Of a stretch of DNA of 64,000 nucleotides, positions 1-10,599 are shown piece by piece. Position 1 is the first letter of the stretch. Each line of letters opens with the position of its first letter. The position numbers were made by a program, and so were the translations under genes. This DNA is from Selaginella tamariscina (taxonomy: Eukaryota; Streptophyta; Lycopodiopsida; Selaginellales; Selaginellaceae): the NCBI GenBank assembly GCA_003024785.1, contig PUQB01000498.1, forward strand, positions 62,001 through 126,000, written 5' to 3'. Below the pieces are notes generated by a model that saw nothing but the letters and a program-made list of their open reading frames with translations, had not been told where the DNA came from and made no database searches.

Positions 1-141
1 CAAGGGCAAGGGGTTCAATGGTGACAAGGACAAGGAGACACCTAAGAAGCTTCAGGAGATGGAGCGTGGAGAGGAACACAAGGGAGATAGTTCTAAGCCA
101 CGAGGTAAATTTTTGTTGTTCTTGCTCGACAGGTAAACTGC

Positions 142-655
142 ATGGCACGGGAGGAGCCACACACACGTGCTATTGTGGTGGAGGGACGACTTGGTGAACG
201 TCCAGTGCGAATCCTCTTGGATAGCGGAAGTAGCGATAACTTTGTATCAGCAAAGTTAGTGCAGGAGTGCAGCTTGCCCATGAAGACTGTGCCTCAATAC
301 GAGATTGAGGGCTCAGCTACTGTCACACAGAGCTGGAATGCTTGTGTGGAGGAGTTACAGCTGACGGTTGGCAAAACTCAGCTGGTGGAGACTTTCTTCT
401 TGCGGAGCTAGCGCGTGTGGACCTCATCCTTGGGATGAGCTGGCTGGAGCGTGTGGATCCTGAGATCAAGTGGAGCATCAAGCGAGTGAAGCTTGAGTAC
501 AGTGGAGTGAAAGACACTTGGTTTGGAACAAGGCTTGAGTCTCCAAACAAGTATCTTTCTACTATGTCTTTGAAGAAATATCTCCGTAATAAAGAAGATC
601 AAGTCTTTCTGATGTATATACGTGAGTTAGATTCTTCTAATGTCACATTGGGCGA
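142..655 (+). pseudogene. Ty3 retropepsin (aspartic protease) domain
   Basis: The translation contains LLDSGSSDNFVS at about residues 25-36, the catalytic DSG box of retroviral-type aspartic proteases, which cleave the Gag-Pol polyprotein. After a frame change near position 400, the next frame gives LILGMSWLERVDPEIKW, the usual 'ILGMxWL' end of the Ty3 protease. The following ~60 residues are a linker to reverse transcriptase. The active-site Asp is intact, but the domain is split over two frames. Confidence 0.85.
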
Positions 656-661
656 GCTGCT

Positions 662-1384
662 GTGCAAGTTGTCCTTGAGGAATTTGCTGATGTCTTCCCT
701 CCTGAGCTACCTCATGGCTTACCACCTGCAAGAGGTGTGGAGCATGAGATTGTGTTGGAACAGGGTACGAAAGCCATTTACCGTAAGCCGTTCCGACTGA
801 GCCATGCTGAGGAGCAAGAGGTTAAGAGACAAGTGATGGAGCTATTGGAATATGGCTTCATACAACCGAGCAAGTCTCCATTTGGTGCACCAGTATTGCT
901 TGTCAGGAAGAAGGATGGCACCATGAGGATGTGCATAGACTACAGAGCTCTCAACAAGCAAACAGTGAAGGACAGGATGCCCATGCCACGTGTGGATACT
1001 ATCATGGATCATCTCGGTGGAGCCAGAGTGTTCACCAAGATAGACTTGCGTAGCGGGTATCATCAGATTGCTGTGAAGGAGGCAGATATCTACAAAACTG
1101 CTTTCAACACTAGCTTCGGGCATTTTGAGTTCACTGTTATGCCATTTGGCTTAACAAATGCCCCAGCCACATTCACTCGGTTGATGACTGAGGTGTTTGG
1201 TGACTACTTGCATGACTTTGTGGAGATCTTCCTCGACGATATTCTTATTTACAGTAAGAATATGAAGGAGCATGTGGAGCATTTGCGGAGAGTTCTTCAA
1301 TTGCTGAGGAGAACAAGCTCTATGCAAAGAAGAGCAAATGTGCATTTGCTCAGTGCGAAGTGGAGTATTTGGGTCACATTGTGA
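662..1384 (+). pseudogene. Ty3 reverse transcriptase domain
   Basis: The segment begins with the conserved [15 protein letters not shown] region and continues through [39 protein letters not shown], and [13 protein letters not shown]. The catalytic motif reads FLDD (1229-1240), where Ty3 elements usually have YLDD. The two catalytic aspartates are kept, but the Tyr is Phe. The frame is lost at about 1310; the thumb region (YLGHIV) continues in another frame from 1360. This enzyme would copy element RNA into cDNA. Confidence 0.92.
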
Positions 1385-1929
1385 CGCCAAGTGGAGTGAA
1401 GACTGATCCACAGAAGGTGGCAGTGGTGGAGCAATGGCCAGTTCCTAGCAATGCACAAGAGTTACGGAGTTTCTTGGGCATGGCTGGTTATTACCGGCGG
1501 TATGTCAAGGATTATGCCAAGAAAGCTTCTCCGTTAACTAGGTTGCTAAGGAAGGACGTTCCCTTTGCATGGAGTGCTTCAGAGGAGAGCAGTTTCCAAG
1601 CTTTGAAACAAGCTTTGGTACGTGCACCAGTTTTATGTATTGCAGATCCCTCTAAGCCTTATGAGGTATCGTGTGATGCAAGTGGAGTGGCCATTGGAGC
1701 TGTACTTATGCAAGAGGGAAGGCCTATTGCTTATGAGAGTCGTACTTTGAATCCTGCAGAGCAACGGTACTCAACGTATGAGCAAGAACTACTGGCTATT
1801 GTTAATGCATTACGAGTTTGGAGGCACTATCTTTATGGTGCAAGTTTCAAGGTGTTTACAGATCACAAGCCTTTGGTGTATCTGTTCACACAGAAAGAGT
1901 TAAACTCTCGAAGCTCGCTGGATGGTTAA
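1360..1929 (+). pseudogene. Ty3 RT thumb and RNase H domain
   Basis: The translation starts with the RT thumb (YLGHIV, ELRSFLGMAGYYRRYVKDYAKKASPL), then gives an RNase H domain with its acidic residues visible in SCDASGVAIGAVL, YEQELLAIVNAL and FTDHKPLVYLF. RNase H removes the RNA strand during reverse transcription. The frame is lost about 1915 (LNSRSSLDG then stop); the matching continuation is in the +2 frame from 1922. All recognisable catalytic acids are present. Confidence 0.9.
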
Positions 1930-3284
1930 GCTCATGGAGTTTGGCGAATTTCCTATTGAGCATCGCGCAGGAAAGACTAACGTGGTGGCAGATGCTTTGT
2001 CACGCGTTAGGAGAGCCACAGTAGTGGGAGAATTCCAAACACGCTTATGTAATGCATTAACAAGGACGGTCAGTGAGTTTAGCCAAGTAGTTCAACATGC
2101 TCAAGCACAAGACGCCGAGGTGCAGGAGCTCAGAGGACAGCTAGAGCCACCATTCTCATTTCAGGATGGGGTTTTGTACTACAATGGCCGTGTGTACCTT
2201 CCTCGTGTGGACCATTTGATCAACCAGGTACTATATTTTCATCATGATCGCCCGGAGGCTGGTCATTTTGGGGGGAGGAAAACGTATGAGTTGATCAAGA
2301 GGAGGTTCTACTGGAGGAATATGAAAGCTGATATCATAGAGTACTGCAGGACTTGTGACAAGTGTCAGCAAGTAAAGGTGCCCAGGGAGAAACCAGGTGG
2401 GCTATTAGTACCATTGCCTATTCCAGACAGGCGATGGGGCAGTATCTCTATGGACTTTGTCACCCATTTGCCAAGGACACAGAGGCAGAATGAACAGGTG
2501 TGGGTCATTGTGGACAGGTTGACAAAGTTTGTCAAGTTAGTTCCCTTGGGGAAGAATGTGAATGCATCCGAGCTGGCTACGATGTATTTACAACATGTAT
2601 TTCCTATCCACGGATTTCCAGATGATATTGTAAGTGATAGGGACTCCAAGTTCACTTCTAGCTTTTGGAGAGGCTTTTCTAAGTGCATAGAAGTGAAGCT
2701 TAAGCTGTGTAGTGGAGATCATCCCGAAACAGATGGGCAAACAGAGAGGGTGAACCAAGTTCTGGAAGATATGCTAAGGTGCACTATTAACCAGAAGGAA
2801 GGCAGTGGGATAAGTATATTCCATTACTCGAGTTTGCTTATAATAACAGCCAGCACAGTGGCATTGGAATGAGTCCATACTATGCTATGTTTGGACGACA
2901 TCCCAAGACAGCTTTTGAGCTCGGTTTAGCAAGTAAGAAGGCTCAAGGCAACATGGATGAGGAAGCTAAAGATCTGAGTGTTGAACTTGAAAACATTCAG
3001 AGTTTGTGCAAGAAGAACTTACAAGCAGCTCAGAGCCGAGCTATCAAGTTTGCTAATGAGCACAGAAGCTTCCAGAGTTCCAGGTGGGGGATTATGTATA
3101 TCTCCGAGTGGTATTTGCCACACATGTAAGGCGGAACACAGTTGTGGCCTTACGGAAGGGACGCAATGATAAGTTGTCTCCCATGTACTCAGGTCCTTAT
3201 GAGATTTTGGAGTGTATCGGTAAGGTGGCATATCGATTACGGAGACCAAGACTCAAGACTCAATTAGTGACCAAGACTCACTGA
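1922..3284 (+). pseudogene. Ty3 integrase, three frame segments
   Basis: The first segment has the HHCC zinc-binding motif (HHDRPEAGHFG and CRTCDKC) and the DDE core: SISMDFVTHLP, VSDRDSKFTSSFW and HPETDGQTERVNQVLED. Two further segments in other frames (2869-3129 and 3084-3284) carry the C-terminal region, including GMSPYYAMFGRHPKT, RKGRNDKLSPMYSGPYEIL and IGKVAYRL. No chromodomain is visible before similarity ends near 3250. The core Asp/Asp/Glu residues are intact, but the protein is split by at least two frame changes. Confidence 0.9.
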
Positions 3285-3420
3285 CTCAAGACTCAAGACT
3301 CAATTAGTGAGTCTTGGTCAAGACTAATTGCTCAAGGTGGCATATCGATTATAGACCTTGAGCAAGACCAAGACTCACTAATTGCTAACTTGCTTAATCA
3401 AGTAAAGAAGACTTTATCAT
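3247..3420. repeat. Direct and inverted repeat cluster at the broken gypsy end
   Basis: Words such as AGACTCAAGACTCAATTAGTGA occur as direct copies (about 3249-3310) and in inverted form (GTCTTGGTCAAGACTAATTG, about 3312-3335). GGTGGCATATCGATTA, the last recognisable pol sequence, is itself repeated at 3224 and 3338. This looks like slippage or template switching at the 3' truncation point. Confidence 0.7.
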
Positions 3421-5091
3421 GGATATTAAGTAGTGTAAGTGTAGGTGAGCATACTAGTGATTTATTCCTTCCCATTAGCATAAGTCTAACTTGTGTCTTT
3501 AAAGCACACCCTTCGGGTTACCTATGTGATATCAAACCCCCTAAGGGTTAACTTGGTGAATGATCACCATACTATTGGGTACATCACATTTAAAGAGTTA
3601 ATCTACTCATTTTATTCCATAACCCATTCGTATATTTTGAAGGCCAAATACAAATTTTACAATGTAAATGATTAAGGATATGAATTGAAAGTGTTAATTA
3701 TATGCCTACCACATGTTTTATTACTACTTTCTATGGGGTTTGAAATAAAGAACTTCAGGGTTGACATCTAGTGAGTTGGACATGTGGAACCATGTACAAA
3801 CGTAATATTGGCATTTGATATCAAGCAAATACTTGTAATCAATAGAATATCTTAAGGACTTTAACAAACTAGAAACTATTTTAATTAGTGATATTTGGGT
3901 TCAATAATATGAGTAAGTGATAAGAAACAAACATGAGGTAGAGAGGGTTTTCTCAAGGCCCCAAATGAAGAGAATAATGCACTAAATCATGATGGAAACT
4001 TTTAATAAATTTTGACAAGATGTTTTGGGGCTCAAGATTGGTAATAATACCATGCGGGTATTAGCCATTGTCCTAGTACAAGTTGAATTGAGATTAGATA
4101 CACAGAAAAAAGAGTAAGGCATGATTTAGAGTCATCCTCTAAATAAAGCTTTGTCGGAAGAAGATCTCAATATCCTAAAAAATTCAAACTATGTCAGTTT
4201 GAAAAATAAATAATTAAAAAGTTCTTCAAAGAATAAACAAAAACTTGACGGTGAATTGTTTAAGGTGAACACAGACACCAAAATAGTTGAAGTTATATGA
4301 CTCACAAGATCCATAAGCAATACATGCTAAATGATTTGGATGATGGTTGTGAGTTGATTTATCAACTTGTAAGCATGAAAATCAAGTAAACTTAATGGAT
4401 TATATTTATCGATTTGAGAGTATATAGTGAGATTAATTAAAACACGAGTGATGACAAGGCTTGGAGTTATTTCAATCATAAAGCTTGGAAGGAGCTTTAG
4501 CAATGCAAGTGTAGAAAATATCAAGAGTGTTAAAAGTAGCTCAAAAAGTTCCTTATGGTACATTATCTCTTTAGGAGATGTACAATAAAGGGAAAGAATA
4601 AAAAACAAAGTTGCAAGTTCATCAACAAGCATCCGGTTGGAAAAGATTTGACAAATGACGAAATCAATTACTATTACTAATGATTTAAAGTCAATTCTTT
4701 TGCAAGAAGTTCAAATGTTCCAAATCCATTATTAAAACCCTTTAGGTCTCAGAAGCCATAGTGTTTGCAAATGCCTCAATGGGCTAATATGAAGCTTGCT
4801 CCACCATAAGTATAAAGTGGAGGTTTGAGAGGTCCAAAATGTTTTTAATGTGGTTGAATTGGGTGTACTAGGGAATGTTTGACATCATCAAGATAGTTGG
4901 GTCATTTTCAAGGCGATAGTAGAGAGTGAGGTGCTTAAATCAAAGATGCTTAAAGTAAAAAGTGAGGTGTTTAAACCAAAGATGCTTAAAGTAGAAACTA
5001 AGGTGATGCTTAAAGGTCCAGAAGAAGTGCCAAATGAGATAATGTTATACTAAACACAACTTGCCTTATTTGTTATTCAAATTAGAATCAA
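3421..5091. other. Spacer without recognisable gene
   Basis: AT-rich sequence with only short chance ORFs. It may include diverged remains of the upstream retroelement, since many stretches read like purine-rich plant retroelement filler, but I see no domain, terminal repeat or RNA gene. Confidence 0.5.
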
Positions 5092-5993
5092 TGTAAAAGT
5101 TTTAACCGAAAGTCCAGACATGTGTTGCCAAGTGGCTATTCGATGTCACACCTTATGTGAGCAACACTAAATTTTCCAAAACGCTTTTGAGTCTAACTCA
5201 TATGCCAAGTAGGCATGAGACTTAGGGTCATGTCCTAGAAGACCTAATTAAGCTCATGCTTTAACTTCACCAAGGAGACATCCCATGCATATAACCCCCA
5301 TGATAGAACTAAGGCATTATGACCATTTGAAGAATTACCCTCACATGGGCCCTTTATAGTGACGAGGGATACCTTGACCCACAACTAGCCCCTAAGGGGT
5401 TTGAGTGACCAAGTCATACCCTAGGCCTAAAACTAGTACTTAGTGAGGACATAAATGTGTCGGACACGAGTGTTTTGCTAAGCAAACCTTCTAAGGCTAG
5501 GTTTGAACAACTTTAAACATGCAACCACATGAGTGCCTCACAATAAAGCCCTTGTTAATGAGCTTAGGTCGATTAACCTTGAACATGTTCACATGCCCCT
5601 AGGATGAACACTCCTAGTCAAGTGTGTCGACTAGCACACCCGATTATGAGTCTTGAGTGGATGTTCAAAGCTTAGCACCTTGATGTAAGCACAACACGCA
5701 TGCTTGCCAGGATATTCAACCCCTCAATATTAACATGTGGCACAACCCTAAAGGTTGTGTCATGTGCCATTTAGCCTAGTGTCACATGTTTATGTAACAT
5801 TGTTTTCCAAGATTTAGGCTACCTTGTCATAACCCCTTAAACTCAAGAGTTAATTTTGGTGCCATGAATATGGCTTGCATATGCCAACCCTAAATCCCCT
5901 CTTTGTGAACCCTCATGAACTTGGTAAAGAGAGCCTGTCTACTGAGATCCCACCCTCACATTTGGATAAGGCATAAAAAATGCTCACATTGTG
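5092..5993 (-). mobile_element. LTR-A copy, reverse, interrupted by a TRIM-like LTR
   Basis: The segment opens with TGTAAAAGTTTTAACC, the reverse complement of the LTR-A 3' terminus (compare 16949-16964), followed by the shared GTGAGCAACACTAAA block. It runs through sequence matching the reverse complement of about 15880-16960 of the reference copy. It stops at 5993, where a short LTR of another family (5994-6157) is inserted. It is diverged and carries no coding capacity. Confidence 0.75.
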
Positions 5994-6157
5994 TGTCATG
6001 GTTCTAACCTAGTGGGTTGACCACCTAGGTAAAGATTCGTGAGATACGTAGGATAAGACTCAAGCGGCACTAGGTCTTATGGTCTAGAGCCCCTTTCATA
6101 AACATTAATTGGCCCTTTGCTTTGTTAGTGTAAGGGGAGAAGGATAAGATGCTGACA
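5994..6157 (+). mobile_element. Short LTR of TRIM-like element, copy 1 (164 bp)
   Basis: It starts TGTCATGGTTCTAACC and ends GATGCTGACA, matching the 160-bp LTR at 7112-7271 along its length, including CCCTTTCATAAACATTAATT. Three bases after its end lies TAATATTAGAGC (6161-6172), which matches the initiator-Met primer-binding sequence TGGTATCAGAGC at 9 of 12 positions; all three differences are transitions. The matching 3' LTR was not located, because the downstream region is rearranged by tandem repeats. Confidence 0.7.
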
Positions 6158-6210
6158 TTTTAATATTAGAGCGGTCCTAAGTTTGATTCCTAGCTCAAAG
6201 GCAATATCAA

Positions 6211-6606
6211 AGCGATTTTGAGTTTGATTCCCAGCTCAAAGGTAATACCAATGCACACATAGGCTTGATCATAGAGGCAATGCATGTATACAAGGGGTTC
6301 GATTCCCAACTCAAAGGCGATATAAGAGCCATTTTGAGTTCAATTCCTAGCTCAAAGGTAGTATTAGTGCACACAGAGGCTTGATCACCAAGACAATGCA
6401 TGTATATGAGTGGTTTGATTCCCAACTCAAAGGTGATATTAGAGCGGTCTTGAGTTTGATTTTTAGCTCAAAGGCAGTATCAGTGCACACATAGGCTTAA
6501 TCACAAAGACCTTGCATGTATACAAGGGGTTCAATTCCTACCTCAAAGGTGGTATAAGTGCACACATAGCCTTGATCACAAAGGCAATGCATGTATACGA
6601 GGGGTT
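6211..6606. repeat. ~115-bp tandem array, about 3.4 units, derived from primer-binding-site flank
   Basis: Units begin at about 6211, 6326 and 6441, with a partial unit from 6557. Each contains the word AGCxxTTTTGAGTTxxATTCC, then TAGCTCAAAGG, GCACACATAGGCTTGATCA and AATGCATGTATA. The unit start resembles the sequence directly after the primer-binding site of the adjoining short LTR. The array therefore seems to be an amplification of the element's own leader. Confidence 0.8.
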
Positions 6607-6637
6607 TTGTCAGACAAGGATGTGTGAATGTTAACCT

Positions 6638-6800
6638 TGGTGGATGGGCTTTTATACATAAATTAAATAACCTAGGATCACTCCACATCCTCGCCAACCT
6701 TGGTGGATGAGTTTTTATACATAAATTAGATAACTTGGGATCTCTCCACATACTTGCTAACCTTGGTGGATGAGCTTTTATACACAAATTGGATAATACC
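6638..6800. repeat. 62-63-bp tandem repeat, about 2.6 units
   Basis: The word TTGGTGGATGAGCTTTTATA, followed by ACATAAATTAxATAAC, recurs at 6638, 6700 and 6763. A related single copy lies at about 6973-7005. No coding role is visible. Confidence 0.8.
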
Positions 6801-6804
6801 AAAT

Positions 6805-6880
6805 TGTCAAAGTTTTAACCTGAAAGGCTAACACATGGTTGTCAAGTGGCCATCCGGCATTAACATCTTTTGTGAGCAAT
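6805..6880 (-). mobile_element. LTR-A terminal fragment, reverse
   Basis: TGTCAAAGTTTTAACC at 6805 matches the reverse complement of the LTR-A 3' end. Similarity to the same block in other copies (GTCAAGTGGCCAT, then TGTGAGCAA) ends about 6880, where the local tandem-repeat sequence resumes. It is a small broken piece. Confidence 0.6.
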
Positions 6881-7111
6881 CCTGAGTTTGATTCCTAACA
6901 TAGGCTTGATAGCAGAGGCAATGCATGTATATGAGGGGTTTTATCATGAGAGTATGTGTGAACCTAACTTTGGTGGATGAGCTTGTATACACAAATTGGA
7001 TAACATGGATCACTTTGATACAAAATTGTTAGAGTTTTAACCCGAAGGGTTAACATGTGAATGTCTAGTGTTAACATGTTATGTGAATAATGCTAAATCT
7101 TCTAAGATAAC

Positions 7112-7762
7112 TGTCATAGTTCTAACCTGGTGAGTTGACTACTTGGGTAAAGATTGTGGATATGTAGGAAAGACCCAAGTGGACCTAGGTCATCATGACC
7201 AAAGGCCCTTTCATAAACATTAATTGGCCCTTTACCTAGTTGGCTTAAGAGGAGAGGGAAAGGCTCTGACATTTGGTATCAAAACAGTTTTGAATTCGAT
7301 TTCCATTAGGGATGAACTTTGAGTAAAGCTCAAGCCATTAAGGTTGGCAAATTTGTCCTACCTAACTAGACCCTCGATTGGCACACTTGTCCTTACCTAA
7401 CTAGACCCCGATTGACATGTGATGCCAGTATAGACATGCGATCACACAATGTGTGGATCACCTTTTGAGTTGGGTGCGAGTGCCTCTTAGCTGGACATGG
7501 GACCAAGGGTCCTCTCATAAACACCAATGTGTGAATCGCCTTTGAGTTGGATGCGAGCCATGTGTAAGTAGAAACACCTCGCCTTTGAGTTGGGTGCGAA
7601 CCATGTATAAATAGAAACGCCTCGCCTTTGAGTTGGGTGCAAGTCATGCGTAAGTAGAAACGCCTCTGAGTTAGACCTGGGTCACATGACTAAGGGTCCG
7701 CTTATAAACACCAACTGGTCCTTTGCATAGTTGGCTTAAGGGAAAAGGGAAAGGTTGTGACA
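7112..7762 (+). mobile_element. TRIM-like miniature LTR element with 5-bp target duplication
   Basis: This 651-bp element has a 160-bp 5' LTR (7112-7271; TGTCATAGTT...GGCTCTGACA). TGGTATCAAAAC (7274-7285) follows, matching the tRNA-iMet primer-binding site at 10 of 12 positions. The internal part is only about 400 bp and non-coding. The 3' end (about 7674-7762) matches the last ~90 bp of the LTR (ATAAACACCAACTGGTCCTT, then GTTGTGACA). ATAAC flanks both sides (7107-7111 and 7763-7767), and host LTR-A sequence is continuous across the insertion. Size, LTR length and Met primer site fit terminal-repeat retrotransposons in miniature. The start of the 3' LTR is overwritten by short repeats. Confidence 0.8.
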
Positions 7763-7861
7763 ATAACCTAAGAACCCTTAGGGTTAAACTCCAATACCCC
7801 AAGCATGCAAGAGACTTAAGTTCTCAACTTAAGTCTCCCTAGAGTGTACCCTCGGAACCCT

Positions 7862-8116
7862 AGAGATTAACCCTAACTAGCTTGGAATCCTATTACACAT
7901 GCCCCATACCGAAGTTAAGGCATCACTATCACACCATGAGAAATCACCCTCACTCAAGAGGACAACCCACAAACCCTATGGATCACGAGGCTAGAGAGTA
8001 ACCCTAACTAACTTGGAATCCAATTACACATGCCCCATGCCGAAGCTAAGGCATCACTATCACACCATGAGAAATCACCCTCACTCAAGAGGACAACTCA
8101 CAAACCCTATGGATCA
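7862..8116. repeat. ~131-bp tandem duplication inside an LTR-A copy
   Basis: Two copies of a block containing AACCCTAACTAGCTTGGAAT, ACACATGCCCCATxCCGAAG and CATCACTATCACACCATGAG lie head to tail (starts about 7862 and 7993). They differ at only a few bases, so the duplication is young relative to the host LTR. Confidence 0.85.
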
Positions 8117-8960
8117 ACAAGAGTACCTAATCCATAGCTAACCCTTAGGGGTTAGTGTAGACCCATACCCTAACCCTAGGGCTAATACTTAGTGACCACA
8201 ATTGGTGAACACACTTGTACAAGTTCCCTTAAGTAAAACCTGGAAGACAAGGTTGAGCAACCATGAGCATACTTCCACCAAAAGTGAGCATGCATGTTTG
8301 GAGACTAGGCCTCGAGTATGCTTACATACTCTTAGGTCAAACCCCCTAGCCACATGTGTTGGTGGGCATGTTTGGCCAAGAGACTTAAAACTCCCTTGAG
8401 CATATGCTTATTAGGATCCAGATAAGTTTTCACATGACTTGCACTTGATGAGTTCACCTACCCTACACCTAGTGAGTTCATATGTCTTGTGCCTGGTGAA
8501 GTTTCGCCTTTGCTTGGCGAAATCCATGACCACAACATAGAAACCGCAGCCACACATCTTTGCATAGGATCCACAACCACATAGCTAGTTGCATGCTTGC
8601 ATGGGCTGGAGTATAATGTTTGAGCTCTGAGGGCCAAAACCCTCAAAGCGATCAACACACTTTTCTCCACCATTATATCACTTCTTCTTTCAATTCAATC
8701 TTAGTTCTCGCCATAGATCTTATCCATCGACAAGTGTAATTTGTTCCATTTGCAGGTAGAGGAAGTATTCCTACTTGGATTCCTGTTTCTAGCAGTGGCA
8801 TATGAAGTATTCTTGCTCGGATTCCAATTCTTGACAATGCCCAAGGCTCAACACCCTCATTTGAAACACATGTATGTGCTTGCTAGATGTGCCAACCCTT
8901 GGAGTTGAACCCATGACACGATCCTAGGGGTCGTGTCTTAGTGGTTGTATCTTGCGACAT

Positions 8961-10599
8961 TGTTAGAGTTTTAACCCAAGGGGCCAACACGTGGCTGTCA
9001 AGTGGCCATTTGACATCATTACCATGTGTGAGCAACACTAAGTTTTTCAAGATGACCCCAAGAGTCTGACTTAGATGCTTAATTAGGCAAAAGACTAAGA
9101 GTCTTACTTTAAGTACCCTAAAATGATTATCCCCCAAACCTTAAAGGATAACTCAAGTAGACTTTAGGATCCTGACCCAGTAGACCTAAATAGACTCATT
9201 CTCTAACCTCATCAAAGAGACGTGCCTCACACATACCCCCGTGACAGAGTTAAGACATTGTCACTTACCCCTTGAGGAATCACCTTGATTTATGAGTACA
9301 ACCATTTAGGGAGACAAGGGGTACTTTAAGCCATGACTAACCCTAAGGGTTTAAGTGGCCAAGTCATATCCTAAACCTAGGGCTAGTACTTAGTAAGGAC
9401 ACGAGTGTGCACCATAAGCGAATATGAGTGTTTTGCTAAACAAACTCTCCAAGGTTAGGTTTGGATAACCTTAAGTACATACCTTGCGAGTGCCTTATGA
9501 AAGGGCTCATGCTAACAAACTTAGGTTGTTCAACCCCTAGATTCTAAGGAGAACACCCCCCTAGCCAAGTGTGCCAAATCACACCTAGTTATGAGACCTA
9601 ACCTCTCTTGAGTAAATGCCAAGGCTTAACACCCTAGTGTGAGCACAAGCATGCCTGTATGCTAGAGTACCCAATCCTTTGGTGACAAACCCATGACACA
9701 ACCCCAAAGGGTGCCTCGAGCGTTGTATCATGTGATATCTAGCCCAGTGTCACATCTCTATGTGACACTGCCTTTCATGATGTGGGCTATCATGCCATAG
9801 CCCTTAAATTCAAGAGTTACACCAAGTGCCACAAACGTGGCTCTTAAATGCCAACTCTAGAACCCCTTAGTGAACTCTTAAGAACTAGATAATGTGAACA
9901 TGTCAAACAAGATCCCACGCCCACAGTTGGACAATGACACAGATATGCCTTGTTTGGCCATGAGTGCTACACCTAGCTTGACATGGAGGAGGCTGGAGAC
10001 AAGCCTCAACATGTGCTTCTTGGAACGTGCATTCTAACAAGACCTTCTATGCATGGATTTGCCAACGTTAAGGGTGAGTTACCTCGAAGGTGGGACGTAC
10101 CCCTATAGAAGTTAGGGTGGCACAATAAAGAGTTGTACATTAACGACATAAGCTAAAGCTTGCACCGACAGAACAAAACAAACTTAATCATGAACCCAAA
10201 AGCTCTCTTACTCATACTCTACCTTATTTATGTGATGGAGACCCCCTCCCTCTTTTTCTAAATGAGCTAGCACAGAATTAGCTAGCCCTTATTAGTTAAC
10301 GAGATTGAGTGTTTAACTTAGCCTAATTTCTAACCCTAAAATCCTACACTAAACTCATCTGCAATAACCAATCATCCTAACTGAGACATCAAAATTGAGG
10401 ATGGGTTTTTTAGAAGGTAAGTTCTAGCTTCGCTTAAAGTTTCTTGTAAATACCTAATGACACCCAGCTAGATCATCACCAAATACCCAGTGCACTAAGC
10501 GGGCATGTTTCCTATTACATCTAGGTTCATCAACATAGTACAGTAGTAACAACAACAATGTCCAAAGTAAAGGGTCGAGTTATAGTAAAAACTATGACA
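8961..10599 (-). mobile_element. LTR-A copy, reverse, near full length
   Basis: It starts TGTTAGAGTTTTAACCC and ends AGTAAAAACTATGACA, the two LTR-A termini in reverse orientation, 1639 bp apart. Internal blocks match the reference solo LTR at 15189-16964. No target duplication is seen (GACAT left, CCTTC right). It lies downstream, in the minus sense, of the gag-pro-RT remnant at 12.5-15.2 kb, so it could be that element's 3' LTR. Confidence 0.8.

Larger units (their letters stand above)
1..3284 (+). mobile_element. Ty3/gypsy retrotransposon, gag end to integrase, truncated and frameshifted
   Basis: The order protease, reverse transcriptase, RNase H, integrase on one strand identifies a Ty3/gypsy element. 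The first ~140 bases are a Lys/Glu-rich stretch consistent with the gag C-terminus. No 5' LTR lies inside the window. The reading frame breaks at about 400, 655, 1310, 1915, 2800 and 3085, so no single ORF covers pol. Similarity stops near 3250 in the post-integrase region, where a short repeat cluster (AGACTCAATTAGTGA words) begins. No 3' LTR was recognised. It is non-autonomous as read; assembly indels are an alternative explanation for the breaks. Confidence 0.93.
7027..8960 (-). mobile_element. LTR-A copy, reverse, split by a TRIM-like element and another insertion
   Basis: The LTR-A terminus TGTTAGAGTTTTAACCC starts at 7027. The copy is interrupted at 7111 by the TRIM-like element (7112-7762) and resumes at 7763 with the continuing LTR-A sequence. 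It carries a ~131-bp internal tandem duplication (7862-8116). Between about 8400 and 8830 the sequence does not match LTR-A and is probably another insertion. After 8830 LTR-A sequence resumes briefly until an abutting LTR-A copy starts at 8961. Confidence 0.7.

Noticed and set aside
4327-4632. 101-codon minus-strand ORF
   Set aside because: AT-rich, no motif, composition like the flanks; probably chance.
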